NCBI GenBank assembly: GCA_002482775.1
Contig: DLGQ01000027.1
Span: 9,152-19,199 of the forward strand
Reading direction: 5' to 3'
From: Flavobacteriales bacterium UBA7690
GTDB taxonomy: Bacteria; Bacteroidota; Bacteroidia; Flavobacteriales_F; PHOS-HE28
Length of the DNA: 10,048 bases
Shown here: positions 1-6,501 of the stretch, piece by piece
Numbering within the stretch: the first letter of the stretch is position 1
Layout of the letters: each line of letters begins with the position of its first letter
Notes under the pieces: generated by a model
Told to the model about the DNA's origin: nothing
The model's database searches: none
Seen by the model: only the letters and a program-made list of their open reading frames with translations
Position numbers and translations under genes: made by a program

Positions 1-2
1 CC

Positions 3-1040
3 GGCCACTCGATACTAGCCACTCAGTGCCTTGCCTTGATCGGAGTGTTGAGCTTCCTTCTGCTGATGACCTCGCAACGGATCGCCGCCCAGGACATCCA
101 CTTCTCGCAGTTCTTCAATACACCGCTAGCCTCCGGTCCGGGTACGATCGGTGCGTTCGATGGCGATTACCGCTTCAACGGGATCTTCCGGCAACAGTGG
201 CGAGCGGTCACTATTCCGTACAGGACGTTCGCGTTGGGTGGTGAAGCCGCGCATGTTGGTAACATCCAAGGGTTGAGCGTGGGCGCATGGGTCTTCAACG
301 ATAAAGCCGGTGACAGCAAGCTGAACCAGTTCCACCTGAGCCTCGGCGCTAGTTGGACCGAACGCTTCGGTGTTTCCAACGAACATGCGTTGACCGGTGG
401 TGTGCAGTTCGGATTCACATCGCTCTCGTTGGATCCTTCGGCACTCTCTTTTGACAACCAGTACAACGGCTACTACTACGACCCCAGCCTTGCCACCGGT
501 GAGCAATTCGCGCGCAGTGCCTCTTCGCATCCCGATGTGCATGTGGGTGCCACCTACCGCTACCAGGCCGATGATCGAACGAAAGTGCAAGTGGGTATCG
601 GGCTCTTCAACCTTACCAAGCCGGAGATCGATTTCCTCGGAGGACCGGTGACCGCACTGGACATGCGCACGAGCAGCCACGTGATGGTGCAATTCCCCAT
701 CGCTGGAAAACTGGACCTGCTCCCGATGGTGCAGTACATGTCGCAGGGCGAATTCCAAGAGCTGGACCTAGGCACCAACGTGCGCTACATCCTCCTTGAC
801 CTGTACGGCTTGAAGCGAGCCGCACTCCTCGGGATCCACTACCGCGCTGCTGATGCGGGCTACCTCTACGCGGGCCTCGAATACGATGATTGGACCTTCG
901 GCGTGAGCTACGACATCAACACCAGCGACCTTGTACCAGCCAGCCGCAACCGGGGCGCCATTGAACTCACTGCGATCCGCATTCTCCGCGAACGACCTGC
1001 GATCCCCGTGCGTTTCAAAGCTTGTCCTGCACAGATCTGA
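3..1040 (+). CDS. PorP/SprF family type IX secretion-associated outer-membrane protein (5' partial)
   Basis: Predicted outer-membrane beta-barrel protein of the PorP/SprF family. Relatives are linked to type IX secretion and gliding, where they help attach or export cell-surface adhesins. The mature N-terminus follows the family pattern, with AQDIHFSQFFNTPL after a hydrophobic stretch that fits a signal peptide cut after AAQ. Further on are family-like segments such as NDKAGDSKLNQ, LSFDNQYNG and, near the C-terminus, the GLEYDDWTFGVSYDINTSDL region. The body alternates polar and aromatic residues as a barrel does. The frame is open to the left edge: a TTG at 36 and an ATG at 66 are possible starts, but the hydrophobic segment continues upstream of both and no charged n-region is visible, so the real start probably lies outside the window. 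The next gene begins 3 nt after the stop, suggesting an operon. Family assignment is confident; the exact substrate or partner is unknown. Confidence 0.88.
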   Translation, partial: GHSILATQCLALIGVLSFLLLMTSQRIAAQDIHFSQFFNTPLASGPGTIGAFDGDYRFNGIFRQQWRAVTIPYRTFALGGEAAHVGNIQGLSVGAWVFNDKAGDSKLNQFHLSLGASWTERFGVSNEHALTGGVQFGFTSLSLDPSALSFDNQYNGYYYDPSLATGEQFARSASSHPDVHVGATYRYQADDRTKVQVGIGLFNLTKPEIDFLGGPVTALDMRTSSHVMVQFPIAGKLDLLPMVQYMSQGEFQELDLGTNVRYILLDLYGLKRAALLGIHYRAADAGYLYAGLEYDDWTFGVSYDINTSDLVPASRNRGAIELTAIRILRERPAIPVRFKACPAQI

Positions 1041-1043
1041 GCC

Positions 1044-2507
1044 ATGCGCGCACCCATCGTTCAACTGCTGTTGTTCGCTTCGCTGATCTTCGGCTCGAAC
1101 GTACGTGCCCAATCCGTGGAGCAATGGATCGCATGGGGTGATGCGTCCTTCGCGAAAGCGGAATACTACGGCGCATCGCGTTTCTACAACGGTGCGCTCG
1201 CGTTGGAACCGGGGCGTATGAGCCTTCAATGGAAACAGGCTGAAGCACTGCGGTTGAGCAACCAGTATCCGCAAGCGATCGACCTCTACGAACGGGTGTA
1301 CCAGAAAGATGCCGGGCGCACAAATCCCGAAGCGTTGAAATGGTTGGGCGAAATGCAGTTGTGCGATGGCCGGTATGATGATGCGCAGGACACGTGGAAC
1401 AAGGTGATCCAGAAAGAGAAGGACAAGACTTCCATCGCCGCTCGCCGCGCGCGCAATGCGATAGCCGGTTGCCAACTCGCTGGGGTAGAAAAGTCGAACG
1501 AGTACGAGATCACGCACCTGCCCGGACCGGTGAACACCAACGACAGTGAGTTCGGGGCGCGCACGGGACCCGACAACACGCTTTGGTTCAGCAGCCTTCG
1601 GGGAGAATTGAATGATGATGGCGAAGTGCAGGACACCGCTGGATACCATGTCGGTGTTTTCAGCAGCAGCCCTGCGCCACAAGGGTGGAAAGAACCGATG
1701 CGCGAAGCTGGACCACCCGATGCCATGGGCACTTCGCAAGCCAACCTGATGTGGACGGCGAACGGTGATCGCATGTACTTCACGATGATCGCTCCGGATG
1801 GCACGAAGCACATCGCCACACGCACACCGAACAGCCCAGCGCAGATATTGACCGGTCTTGATGCGTACCCCGATGCCACGCAGCCGTGGTTCGCACAGGT
1901 CGACGGCAACCCGGTCCTCTTCTTCGTGAGCGAAGGCGGCGAAGGCGGAACGGACATCTGGTACGGCACGTTGAACGGAGCGGTGGTGAACGATATCCGC
2001 AGCGTAGGTCACCTTGTGAATTCCGCAGGGAACGAGAGTTCACCATCCTTCGATGCCAGCACCAACACACTTTGGTTCAGCAGTGATTTCCATGCCGGGC
2101 TGGGCGGTTTCGACATCTTCACCAGCCGCTTGCTGAAAGGACAATTCGGCGGTCCGCAGAACATGACCGCGTTGAACTCTCCTGCGAACGACCTCTACGC
2201 CGTGTTCGAAGCCACCACGGGGAAAGGCTGGCTCACCAGCAACCGCAAAGGTTCTTTCGCTGCAAAAGGCGAGACCTGTTGCAATGACATCTACCGGATC
2301 CAAGCCACAGTACCGCCCGTGATGACCGATACGATCCCCGTGGCTTCCCGGGATAGTTCGCACATCCCGAACCATACACCTTCCACCTCGTTGTTGCGCA
2401 TGCGTGCGGAATTCCCATTGAAACTCTACTTCCACAACGACGAACCCGAACCACGCACACGCCTCACCAGCACACGGCAGACATACGGGACCACCTTCGA
2501 TGCTTAA
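1044..2507 (+). CDS. TPR and PD40-repeat protein, N-terminal part of a PorE-like OmpA family protein cut by an in-frame TAA
   Basis: N-terminal 487 residues of what looks like a PorE-type envelope protein. Residues 1-23 form a signal peptide ending VRAQ, with no lipobox cysteine. Residues 25-145 are helical and TPR-like (WGDASFAKAEYYGASRFYNGAL, then LYERVYQ and ALKWLGEMQL). Residues 160-420 carry PD40-type beta-propeller strands: TLWFSS at 179-184, DRMYFTM, TDIWYG, TLWFSSDFHAGLGGFDIFTS and CCNDIYRI at 412-419. The LKLYFHNDEPEPRTR segment at 459-473 is what normally leads into the C-terminal OmpA-like domain in this family. Instead, TAA at 2505-2507 ends the ORF, and the next ORF starts at 2511 in the same frame with the expected domain. 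Relatives are thought to link the type IX machinery to peptidoglycan. Truncated here, this part alone would lack the peptidoglycan-binding domain. Domain calls are by eye. Confidence 0.85.
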   Translation: MRAPIVQLLLFASLIFGSNVRAQSVEQWIAWGDASFAKAEYYGASRFYNGALALEPGRMSLQWKQAEALRLSNQYPQAIDLYERVYQKDAGRTNPEALKWLGEMQLCDGRYDDAQDTWNKVIQKEKDKTSIAARRARNAIAGCQLAGVEKSNEYEITHLPGPVNTNDSEFGARTGPDNTLWFSSLRGELNDDGEVQDTAGYHVGVFSSSPAPQGWKEPMREAGPPDAMGTSQANLMWTANGDRMYFTMIAPDGTKHIATRTPNSPAQILTGLDAYPDATQPWFAQVDGNPVLFFVSEGGEGGTDIWYGTLNGAVVNDIRSVGHLVNSAGNESSPSFDASTNTLWFSSDFHAGLGGFDIFTSRLLKGQFGGPQNMTALNSPANDLYAVFEATTGKGWLTSNRKGSFAAKGETCCNDIYRIQATVPPVMTDTIPVASRDSSHIPNHTPSTSLLRMRAEFPLKLYFHNDEPEPRTRLTSTRQTYGTTFDA

Positions 2508-2510
2508 AAG

Positions 2511-3269
2511 ATGCTGTTCCCGACATACCGGAACGAGAACGGCGATGCAGCTGCGATCGATGCTTTCTTCCGCGAAGAAGCCGAGAAAGGACGCACGAAA
2601 CTGGATGCGTTGGTGGAAGCATTGAAACCTGCACTGGAAAGTGGAGAACGCATCACACTGGATGTACGCGGCCATGCCAGTCCGCTCGCGAAGAACGACT
2701 ACAACCAGAACCTGAGCCTGCGCCGTATCGAGAGTCTACGCAACCACTTGCGCAGCGTGGACAATGGCAAATTCCAGGCCTTCATGGACAGCTCGGCGAC
2801 CAACGGAGGTGTGCTGCGTTTGCGTGTGCTGCCATTCGGCGAAGAACGTTCGGCCACGGGTGTGAGTGATGACCTGAAAGACCTGAAACGCTCGGTCTAC
2901 AGTGCCGATGCTGCACGCGAGCGTCGCATCGAAGTAGAACGCTTCCACATCGAGGAAACCGCCATTCCACTGGGTAGCACCATGCACTACTCCATGGGAA
3001 CCGTGCGCCAAGGTGTGCCCCAAGACTTCGAGATCCCCGTGACCAACACCGGCAACACACCATTGACGATCATCCGTGGGCGCTCTTCGTGTGATTGTGT
3101 GCAGGTACAACAGGTGCCTGACGCCATTCCGCCCGGTGGCACAGGAATCATCGGCCTGCACTACTCCGGACGCACACGCCCAGGTCCGTTGGAACGCTTG
3201 ATCCAATTGGAGATCGAAGGATCAACAACACCGTTCGAACTGACCGTTCAGGGAGACGTGATAGAATGA
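2511..3269 (+). CDS. OmpA-like peptidoglycan-binding domain plus DUF1573 domain, C-terminal part of the split PorE-like protein
   Basis: The 252-residue product has two parts. Residues about 15-145 match the OmpA-like C-terminal domain: LDVRGHASPLAKNDYNQNLS at 50-69 followed by RRIESLRNHL, then FGEERSATGVSDD and a closing SADAARERRIEVER. Residues about 150-250 match DUF1573, an Ig-like fold, with FEIPVTNTGNTPLTI, SCDC at 193-196, an IPPGGTG turn and a final LTVQGDV strand. There is no signal peptide, so if made alone it would stay cytoplasmic, where a peptidoglycan-binding domain makes no sense. The ORF is in the same frame as the upstream TPR/PD40 ORF and only TAA-AAG separates them, so I read it as the second half of one interrupted gene rather than an independent one. 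Restart at the ATG at 2511 is possible. Its stop overlaps the next start as ATGA. Confidence 0.8.
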   Translation: MLFPTYRNENGDAAAIDAFFREEAEKGRTKLDALVEALKPALESGERITLDVRGHASPLAKNDYNQNLSLRRIESLRNHLRSVDNGKFQAFMDSSATNGGVLRLRVLPFGEERSATGVSDDLKDLKRSVYSADAARERRIEVERFHIEETAIPLGSTMHYSMGTVRQGVPQDFEIPVTNTGNTPLTIIRGRSSCDCVQVQQVPDAIPPGGTGIIGLHYSGRTRPGPLERLIQLEIEGSTTPFELTVQGDVIE

Positions 3270-3988
3270 CCATGGAACTCCTCCTACTTTCCAACTCCAC
3301 CCTACCTGGCGAGCCGTTCTTCCAATGGACAAGACCGTTCGTTACGCCCTTCCTCGAAAGGAAGAAACGCATCGCTTTCGTGCCCTTCGCAGCAACAGAA
3401 GACTTCTTGGACACCTACGTAGAACGCGTGTCACCCATCTTCGGAGAGATGGGCTGCGAGACCGTGAGCCTGCACCGAGAAAGCGACCCAATGAAGGCAC
3501 TTGACTCTTGCGATGTGGTGGCGATCGGTGGAGGAAATTCGTTCCTCTTGCTTCGTTCGCTGTACCGCACGGGATTGATCAAAGCCATCGCCAACCGGGT
3601 GAAGGAAGGTATGCCCTTCCTCGGCTGGAGCGCTGGTAGCAACGTGGCCTGCCCCACGATCATGACCACGAACGATATGCCCATCGTGGAACCGCCTTCG
3701 CTGAAAGCCATGCACCTGGTCTCGTTCCAGATCAATCCGCACTATACCGAAGCCACCATTCCCGGCCATGGCGGCGAAAGTCGCGATCAACGCATTGCGG
3801 AATACCTGGCCCTGAACCCGCAGATGAAGGTGGTGGGACTGCGCGAGGGTTCGCTGTTGCATGTGCGCGATGGACAGGTCACGTTGCGCGGAAAGGAAAT
3901 GAAGCTGTTCCGCTCCGGCGCTGATTTCGAAGTGATCGCCGATGGTAGCGTTCTCCGCAGCGACCTACGGCCGGTCAGCGGCCACTGA
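3266..3988 (+). CDS. pepE: PepE-type alpha-aspartyl dipeptidase (peptidase family S51)
   Basis: Cytoplasmic serine peptidase that splits dipeptides with N-terminal aspartate. The sequence resembles enterobacterial PepE throughout: MELLLLSNSTLPG at the start, GGGNSFLLL, GWSAGSNVACPTI with the nucleophile Ser122, TTNDMPIVEP, INPHY with His159, and GHGGESRDQR with Glu171. Recalled PepE numbering for the Ser-His-Glu triad is 120-157-169, exactly two lower, so the second ATG at 3272 gives perfect register and may be the true start. The first ATG at 3266 overlaps the previous stop as ATGA, which suggests translational coupling. At 240 residues it is slightly longer than the E. coli enzyme (229). 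The function is general peptide recycling; nothing ties it mechanistically to the envelope genes upstream. Confidence 0.93.
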   Translation: MTMELLLLSNSTLPGEPFFQWTRPFVTPFLERKKRIAFVPFAATEDFLDTYVERVSPIFGEMGCETVSLHRESDPMKALDSCDVVAIGGGNSFLLLRSLYRTGLIKAIANRVKEGMPFLGWSAGSNVACPTIMTTNDMPIVEPPSLKAMHLVSFQINPHYTEATIPGHGGESRDQRIAEYLALNPQMKVVGLREGSLLHVRDGQVTLRGKEMKLFRSGADFEVIADGSVLRSDLRPVSGH

Positions 3989-4086
3989 CAGCGGCACCTT
4001 CACAACTCCCACTTAACAGGCGGATCCCCGGCGAGGCTGGTCCGGATCTTTGGGGTGTTCGTGCTTCGGCGCGAAGTGTTCTCACC

Positions 4087-5019
4087 ATGCCCGCAACTCC
4101 CCTCGAAGAACCCAGTGCATTCATCTCGTTCCTGCGTGTGATCGGCATGGACCTGCTGATCCTGCTGAAGATCATTGCCGTGATCGGTGCAGCTTGGCTG
4201 GTGGAACGCATCATCTACCTGATCCTGCGCAGGGGCTACGCGAAACGCAAAGCCAAAGGCCGTGACGAATTCACCCAGTACAGGTTCTTGCGCAATGCCG
4301 TGCGCACCGTGGTCGTGGTCTGTGCCTTCTTCGCTGTCGTCTACACCATCCCTTCGCTACGCTCCTTCGCCTTCACGTTGTTCGCGGGTGCTGGTCTGTT
4401 GGTGGCCATCCTCGGTTTCGCGGCGCAGAAGGCGTTCAGCGATATCATCAGCGGCATCTTCATCGTGTCCTTCAAACCGTTCCGGGTGGGCGATGTGATC
4501 CAAGTGGGACAGCAAGGCTTGTTCGGAACGGTGGAGGACATCAACCTGCGGCACACCACCATCCTCACCTTCGAGAACCGACGGGTGGTGATCCCCAACT
4601 CCATCATCGGTGAAGAGCGTATCGTGAACAGCAGCATCAAGGAGGAAGCCACCTGCCAGTACGTGGAGATCCCCGTAGCAGTTGATGCCGACATCGCCAA
4701 AGCGCGGAAGATCATGCAGCAGGAGTGCAAAGCACACCCGGCGCAATTCGACAAACGCACCACCGAAGAGAAAGCTGCCGGTGAGCCGGAAGTACCCGTG
4801 CGCCTCGTGGATATCCGCGATGGCATGGTGACCTTGCGCGCCTACGTTTGGGCTCCCGACCCCGTGAACGCACGACTTATGCGCTACGACCTCTACGAGC
4901 GGATACTTCAGCACTTCGTGAAAGAGCAGATCCCTGTTGCCGTGCCCATGCGCCACTTCGTGCAACAGAACCCGTACCGAACCAACTTGGTAGAGCACGC
5001 ACAGACCATAGCTGACTGA
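4087..5019 (+). CDS. MscS-family small-conductance mechanosensitive ion channel
   Basis: Inner-membrane channel that opens under membrane tension to release solutes on osmotic downshock. Three hydrophobic segments are visible: about 21-48, 70-88 and 92-129. The third is the pore-lining helix, with glycine and alanine packing in LFAGAGLLVAILGFAAQKAF followed by SDIISGIFIVSFKPFRVGD, the most diagnostic MscS stretch. The beta domain follows at about 135-185 (GLFGTVEDINLRHTTILTFE, then RRVVIPNS), and the remainder is the cytoplasmic alpha/beta vestibule. The 310-residue length suits a compact MscS. The start at 4087 leaves a 98-nt gap after the dipeptidase gene. An internal Met21 (4147) directly before the first helix is a less likely alternative. 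The CorA gene follows 18 nt after the stop, so the two are probably co-transcribed. Confidence 0.93.
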   Translation: MPATPLEEPSAFISFLRVIGMDLLILLKIIAVIGAAWLVERIIYLILRRGYAKRKAKGRDEFTQYRFLRNAVRTVVVVCAFFAVVYTIPSLRSFAFTLFAGAGLLVAILGFAAQKAFSDIISGIFIVSFKPFRVGDVIQVGQQGLFGTVEDINLRHTTILTFENRRVVIPNSIIGEERIVNSSIKEEATCQYVEIPVAVDADIAKARKIMQQECKAHPAQFDKRTTEEKAAGEPEVPVRLVDIRDGMVTLRAYVWAPDPVNARLMRYDLYERILQHFVKEQIPVAVPMRHFVQQNPYRTNLVEHAQTIAD

Positions 5020-5037
5020 ACAACAACCGGCTAGACC

Positions 5038-6099
5038 ATGAAGAAAGTCCGCAACCGTTCCGACAAAGCTGGCCTACCGCCTGGATCCTTCGTGGGCGTG
5101 GATGACAGCGCCGGGGCGAACACGACGATCCGCCTGTTCGAATACAACACCGAGCGTGTGGTGGAGCGGCAGATGCATGCGATCAGCGAATACAATGAAC
5201 AGGAAGCAGCTTGCGAGAACGCTTGGATCGACATCGATGGATTGAACAACGACAAGATGTTGCTCTCCATCGGCGAGCGTTTCGGGTTGCATCCCTTGCT
5301 GATGGAAGATGTGCTGAACACCGACCACCGCCCCAAGGTGGAAGAGTACCAGGACACGCTCTTCGTGGTGGCGAAAATGCTTGGCTTGGACGAGGAGACG
5401 GGCGGCATCCACAGCGAGCAGATCTGTTTCGTGTTGCGCAAAGGCCTGGTGATCTCGTTCCAAGAACGACCCGGCGATGTGTTGGACCCGATCCGTGAAC
5501 GCTTACGGAAAGACACCGGGCGTGTGCGCCGTGCAGGTGCCGACTACTTGCTCTATGCCCTGCTGGATGTGATCGTGGACAACTACTTCCTCATCGTGGA
5601 AGACCTCGGCGAACGCATCGAAGCGCTGGAACGAAAGGTGATGCTGAAACCCGGCAACGAAGATCTTTTGACCATCCAGGAATTGCGCAGTCTGCTCATC
5701 GGGGTGAACCGGTACGTGACACCAACACGCGAATTGGCCGGGCGATTGAACACCTTGCAAAGCCCGCTGATCGACAAGGCCACACGCCGCTACATCAACG
5801 ACCTGCAGGACCACACGGTGTACATCGCCGAGACGATCAACACCGACCGCGAGATCCTCACCAGCTTGGAGAACACCTACCATGCCGGACAGAACGCGCG
5901 CATGACGCAGGTGATGAAGCTGCTCACCATCATCAGCACCATCTTCATCCCGCTCACCTTCATCGTTGGTGTCTTCGGCATGAACTTCAAATACATGCCC
6001 GAGCTGGAGTGGCACTACGGCTATCCGTTGGTGATGGGCACCATGGCCGTGATCGCCGTGATCATGCTGTTCTGGTTCCGCCGGAAACGGTGGTTGTGA
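5038..6099 (+). CDS. corA: CorA-family magnesium/cobalt transporter
   Basis: Pentameric inner-membrane channel for divalent cations, usually Mg2+ and Co2+. The 353-residue length matches the Thermotoga-type subgroup. The N-terminal cytoplasmic domain (about 28-170) has the family's WIDIDGL at 63-69, FGLHPLLMEDVLNTDHRPKV at 82-101 and the LRKGLVISFQER strands. A long stalk helix covers about 170-290. The first membrane helix, about 293-314, ends in the signature GMN at 314-316, followed by FKYMPELEWHYGYP, and the second helix is about 329-347. The protein ends in a basic RRKRWL tail, as expected for a short cytoplasmic C-terminus. The gene is 18 nt downstream of the MscS gene, and no gene follows for about 400 nt, so it probably ends the transcript. 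Metal preference cannot be read from the sequence. Confidence 0.95.
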   Translation: MKKVRNRSDKAGLPPGSFVGVDDSAGANTTIRLFEYNTERVVERQMHAISEYNEQEAACENAWIDIDGLNNDKMLLSIGERFGLHPLLMEDVLNTDHRPKVEEYQDTLFVVAKMLGLDEETGGIHSEQICFVLRKGLVISFQERPGDVLDPIRERLRKDTGRVRRAGADYLLYALLDVIVDNYFLIVEDLGERIEALERKVMLKPGNEDLLTIQELRSLLIGVNRYVTPTRELAGRLNTLQSPLIDKATRRYINDLQDHTVYIAETINTDREILTSLENTYHAGQNARMTQVMKLLTIISTIFIPLTFIVGVFGMNFKYMPELEWHYGYPLVMGTMAVIAVIMLFWFRRKRWL

Positions 6100-6115
6100 C
6101 CTGAGCGGTCAATGC

Positions 6116-6138
6116 CCGAAAGGTCATTCGGTAATTTT
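6116..6138 (+). terminator. Possible weak rho-independent terminator after the CorA gene
   Basis: A 5-bp stem CCGAA/TTCGG (6116-6120 with 6127-6131) with a 6-nt loop is followed by TAATTTT. It lies 17 nt after the CorA stop, where transcription would be expected to end. The stem is short and the T-run is interrupted, so this is a weak call. Another short inverted repeat, TGACC/GGTCA, overlaps the stop codon at 6097-6111. Confidence 0.3.
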
Positions 6139-6153
6139 CGCCCCATTCGGCCC

Positions 6154-6179
6154 TTGCGTGATCCTGTCCTTTTACTTTG
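6154..6179 (+). promoter_or_regulatory. Possible Bacteroidota-type promoter
   Basis: TTG at 6154-6156 and TTACTTTG at 6172-6179 resemble the TTG / TAnnTTTG promoter pattern of the phylum. The spacer is 15 nt, shorter than usual, and the second base of the -7 box is T rather than A. If real, it would start a transcript with a leader of roughly 300 nt before the decarboxylase gene, covering the hairpin and heptad array. Low confidence. Confidence 0.25.
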
Positions 6180-6416
6180 CACGCGGTGAGCGACTTCAGA
6201 TCCATCCACACTTCGACCAGTGCGCACAGGCACAGAGCGGGAGGTAGCGAACTTTCCTGGTCACACGTGATCGTTCTGGACCGTTGTCCGCGCTGCCTCG
6301 CCCACCACTTCCGTTGATGAACGCGCGCGCCCTCTCCGTGATCCGGCTTTCAAAAGCCACCCACGCATCCGGGCTTCCGCTCTTTTCTTTTGAACAAGTC
6401 ACCAGTTCGCGGTGGC

Positions 6417-6501
6417 CAGTTGGCAGAATGCCGACCGACTCGGCGTATTCCACTGCCAACTGCCCACTACGTATTGCCAACTCCCTTCTGCTTTCCAACC
6501 G
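6417..6501 (+). repeat. Compound hairpin continuing into a degenerate 7-nt (CTGCCAA-type) repeat
   Basis: Perfect 10-bp arms CAGTTGGCAG (6417-6426) and CTGCCAACTG (6453-6462) enclose 26 nt. Those 26 nt contain a second inverted repeat, GCCGA/TCGGC (6430-6434 with 6440-6444), and AAT/ATT pairs can extend it across a 2-nt bulge. From 6453 the sequence reads in 7-nt steps that drift from the unit CTGCCAA: the first two steps are CTGCCAA and CTGCCCA, TTGCCAA recurs at 6474-6480, and the similarity fades before the ATG at 6502. The left arm is the same unit in reverse, so opposed heptads build the hairpin. It could act as an RNA leader structure, a protein-binding site or a mobile repeat remnant; the sequence alone does not decide. 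Confidence 0.6.

Larger units (their letters stand above)
6100..6501. other. 402-nt intergenic region before the decarboxylase gene
   Basis: No convincing gene is seen on either strand. Small open frames exist but none has recognisable sequence. The left part has the possible terminator and promoter listed separately and two copies of CATTCGG at 6125-6131 and 6144-6150. The middle part (about 6180-6410) has a short alternating CG run near 6331 and a hairpin GGCTTT/AAAGCC at 6345-6358, with a T-rich stretch at 6381-6391. The right part holds a compound hairpin and the degenerate heptad array, which reaches the start codon at 6502. Confidence 0.6.

Noticed and set aside
768..2012. Long minus-strand ORF of 414 codons
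   Set aside because: It lies opposite the PorP and TPR/PD40 genes, shows no recognisable domains, and has the composition expected from a frame antisense to GC-rich coding DNA.
2495..2520. Frameshift as the cause of the split PorE-like gene
   Set aside because: Both parts are in the same frame, so a nonsense change explains the split without any insertion or deletion.
3974..3989. Short inverted repeat GTCAG/CTGAC at the end of the dipeptidase gene as a terminator
   Set aside because: The stem is only 5 bp, lies within the coding end and has no T-run after it.
6186..6317. Possible short leader peptide starting at a GTG just after the candidate promoter
   Set aside because: About 43 codons, non-ATG start, no conserved pattern visible; no support beyond an open frame.
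6196..6498. Minus-strand ORF of 100 codons in the intergenic region
   Set aside because: It is composed largely of the repeat and hairpin sequence, with no recognised motif or plausible partner gene.
6412..6501. Upstream extension of the decarboxylase ORF to a GTG at 6412
   Set aside because: The added 30 residues come from the hairpin and heptad repeat; the usual family N-terminus starts at 6502.
6453..6501. CRISPR array
   Set aside because: Units are 7 nt with no spacers, and no cas gene is present.
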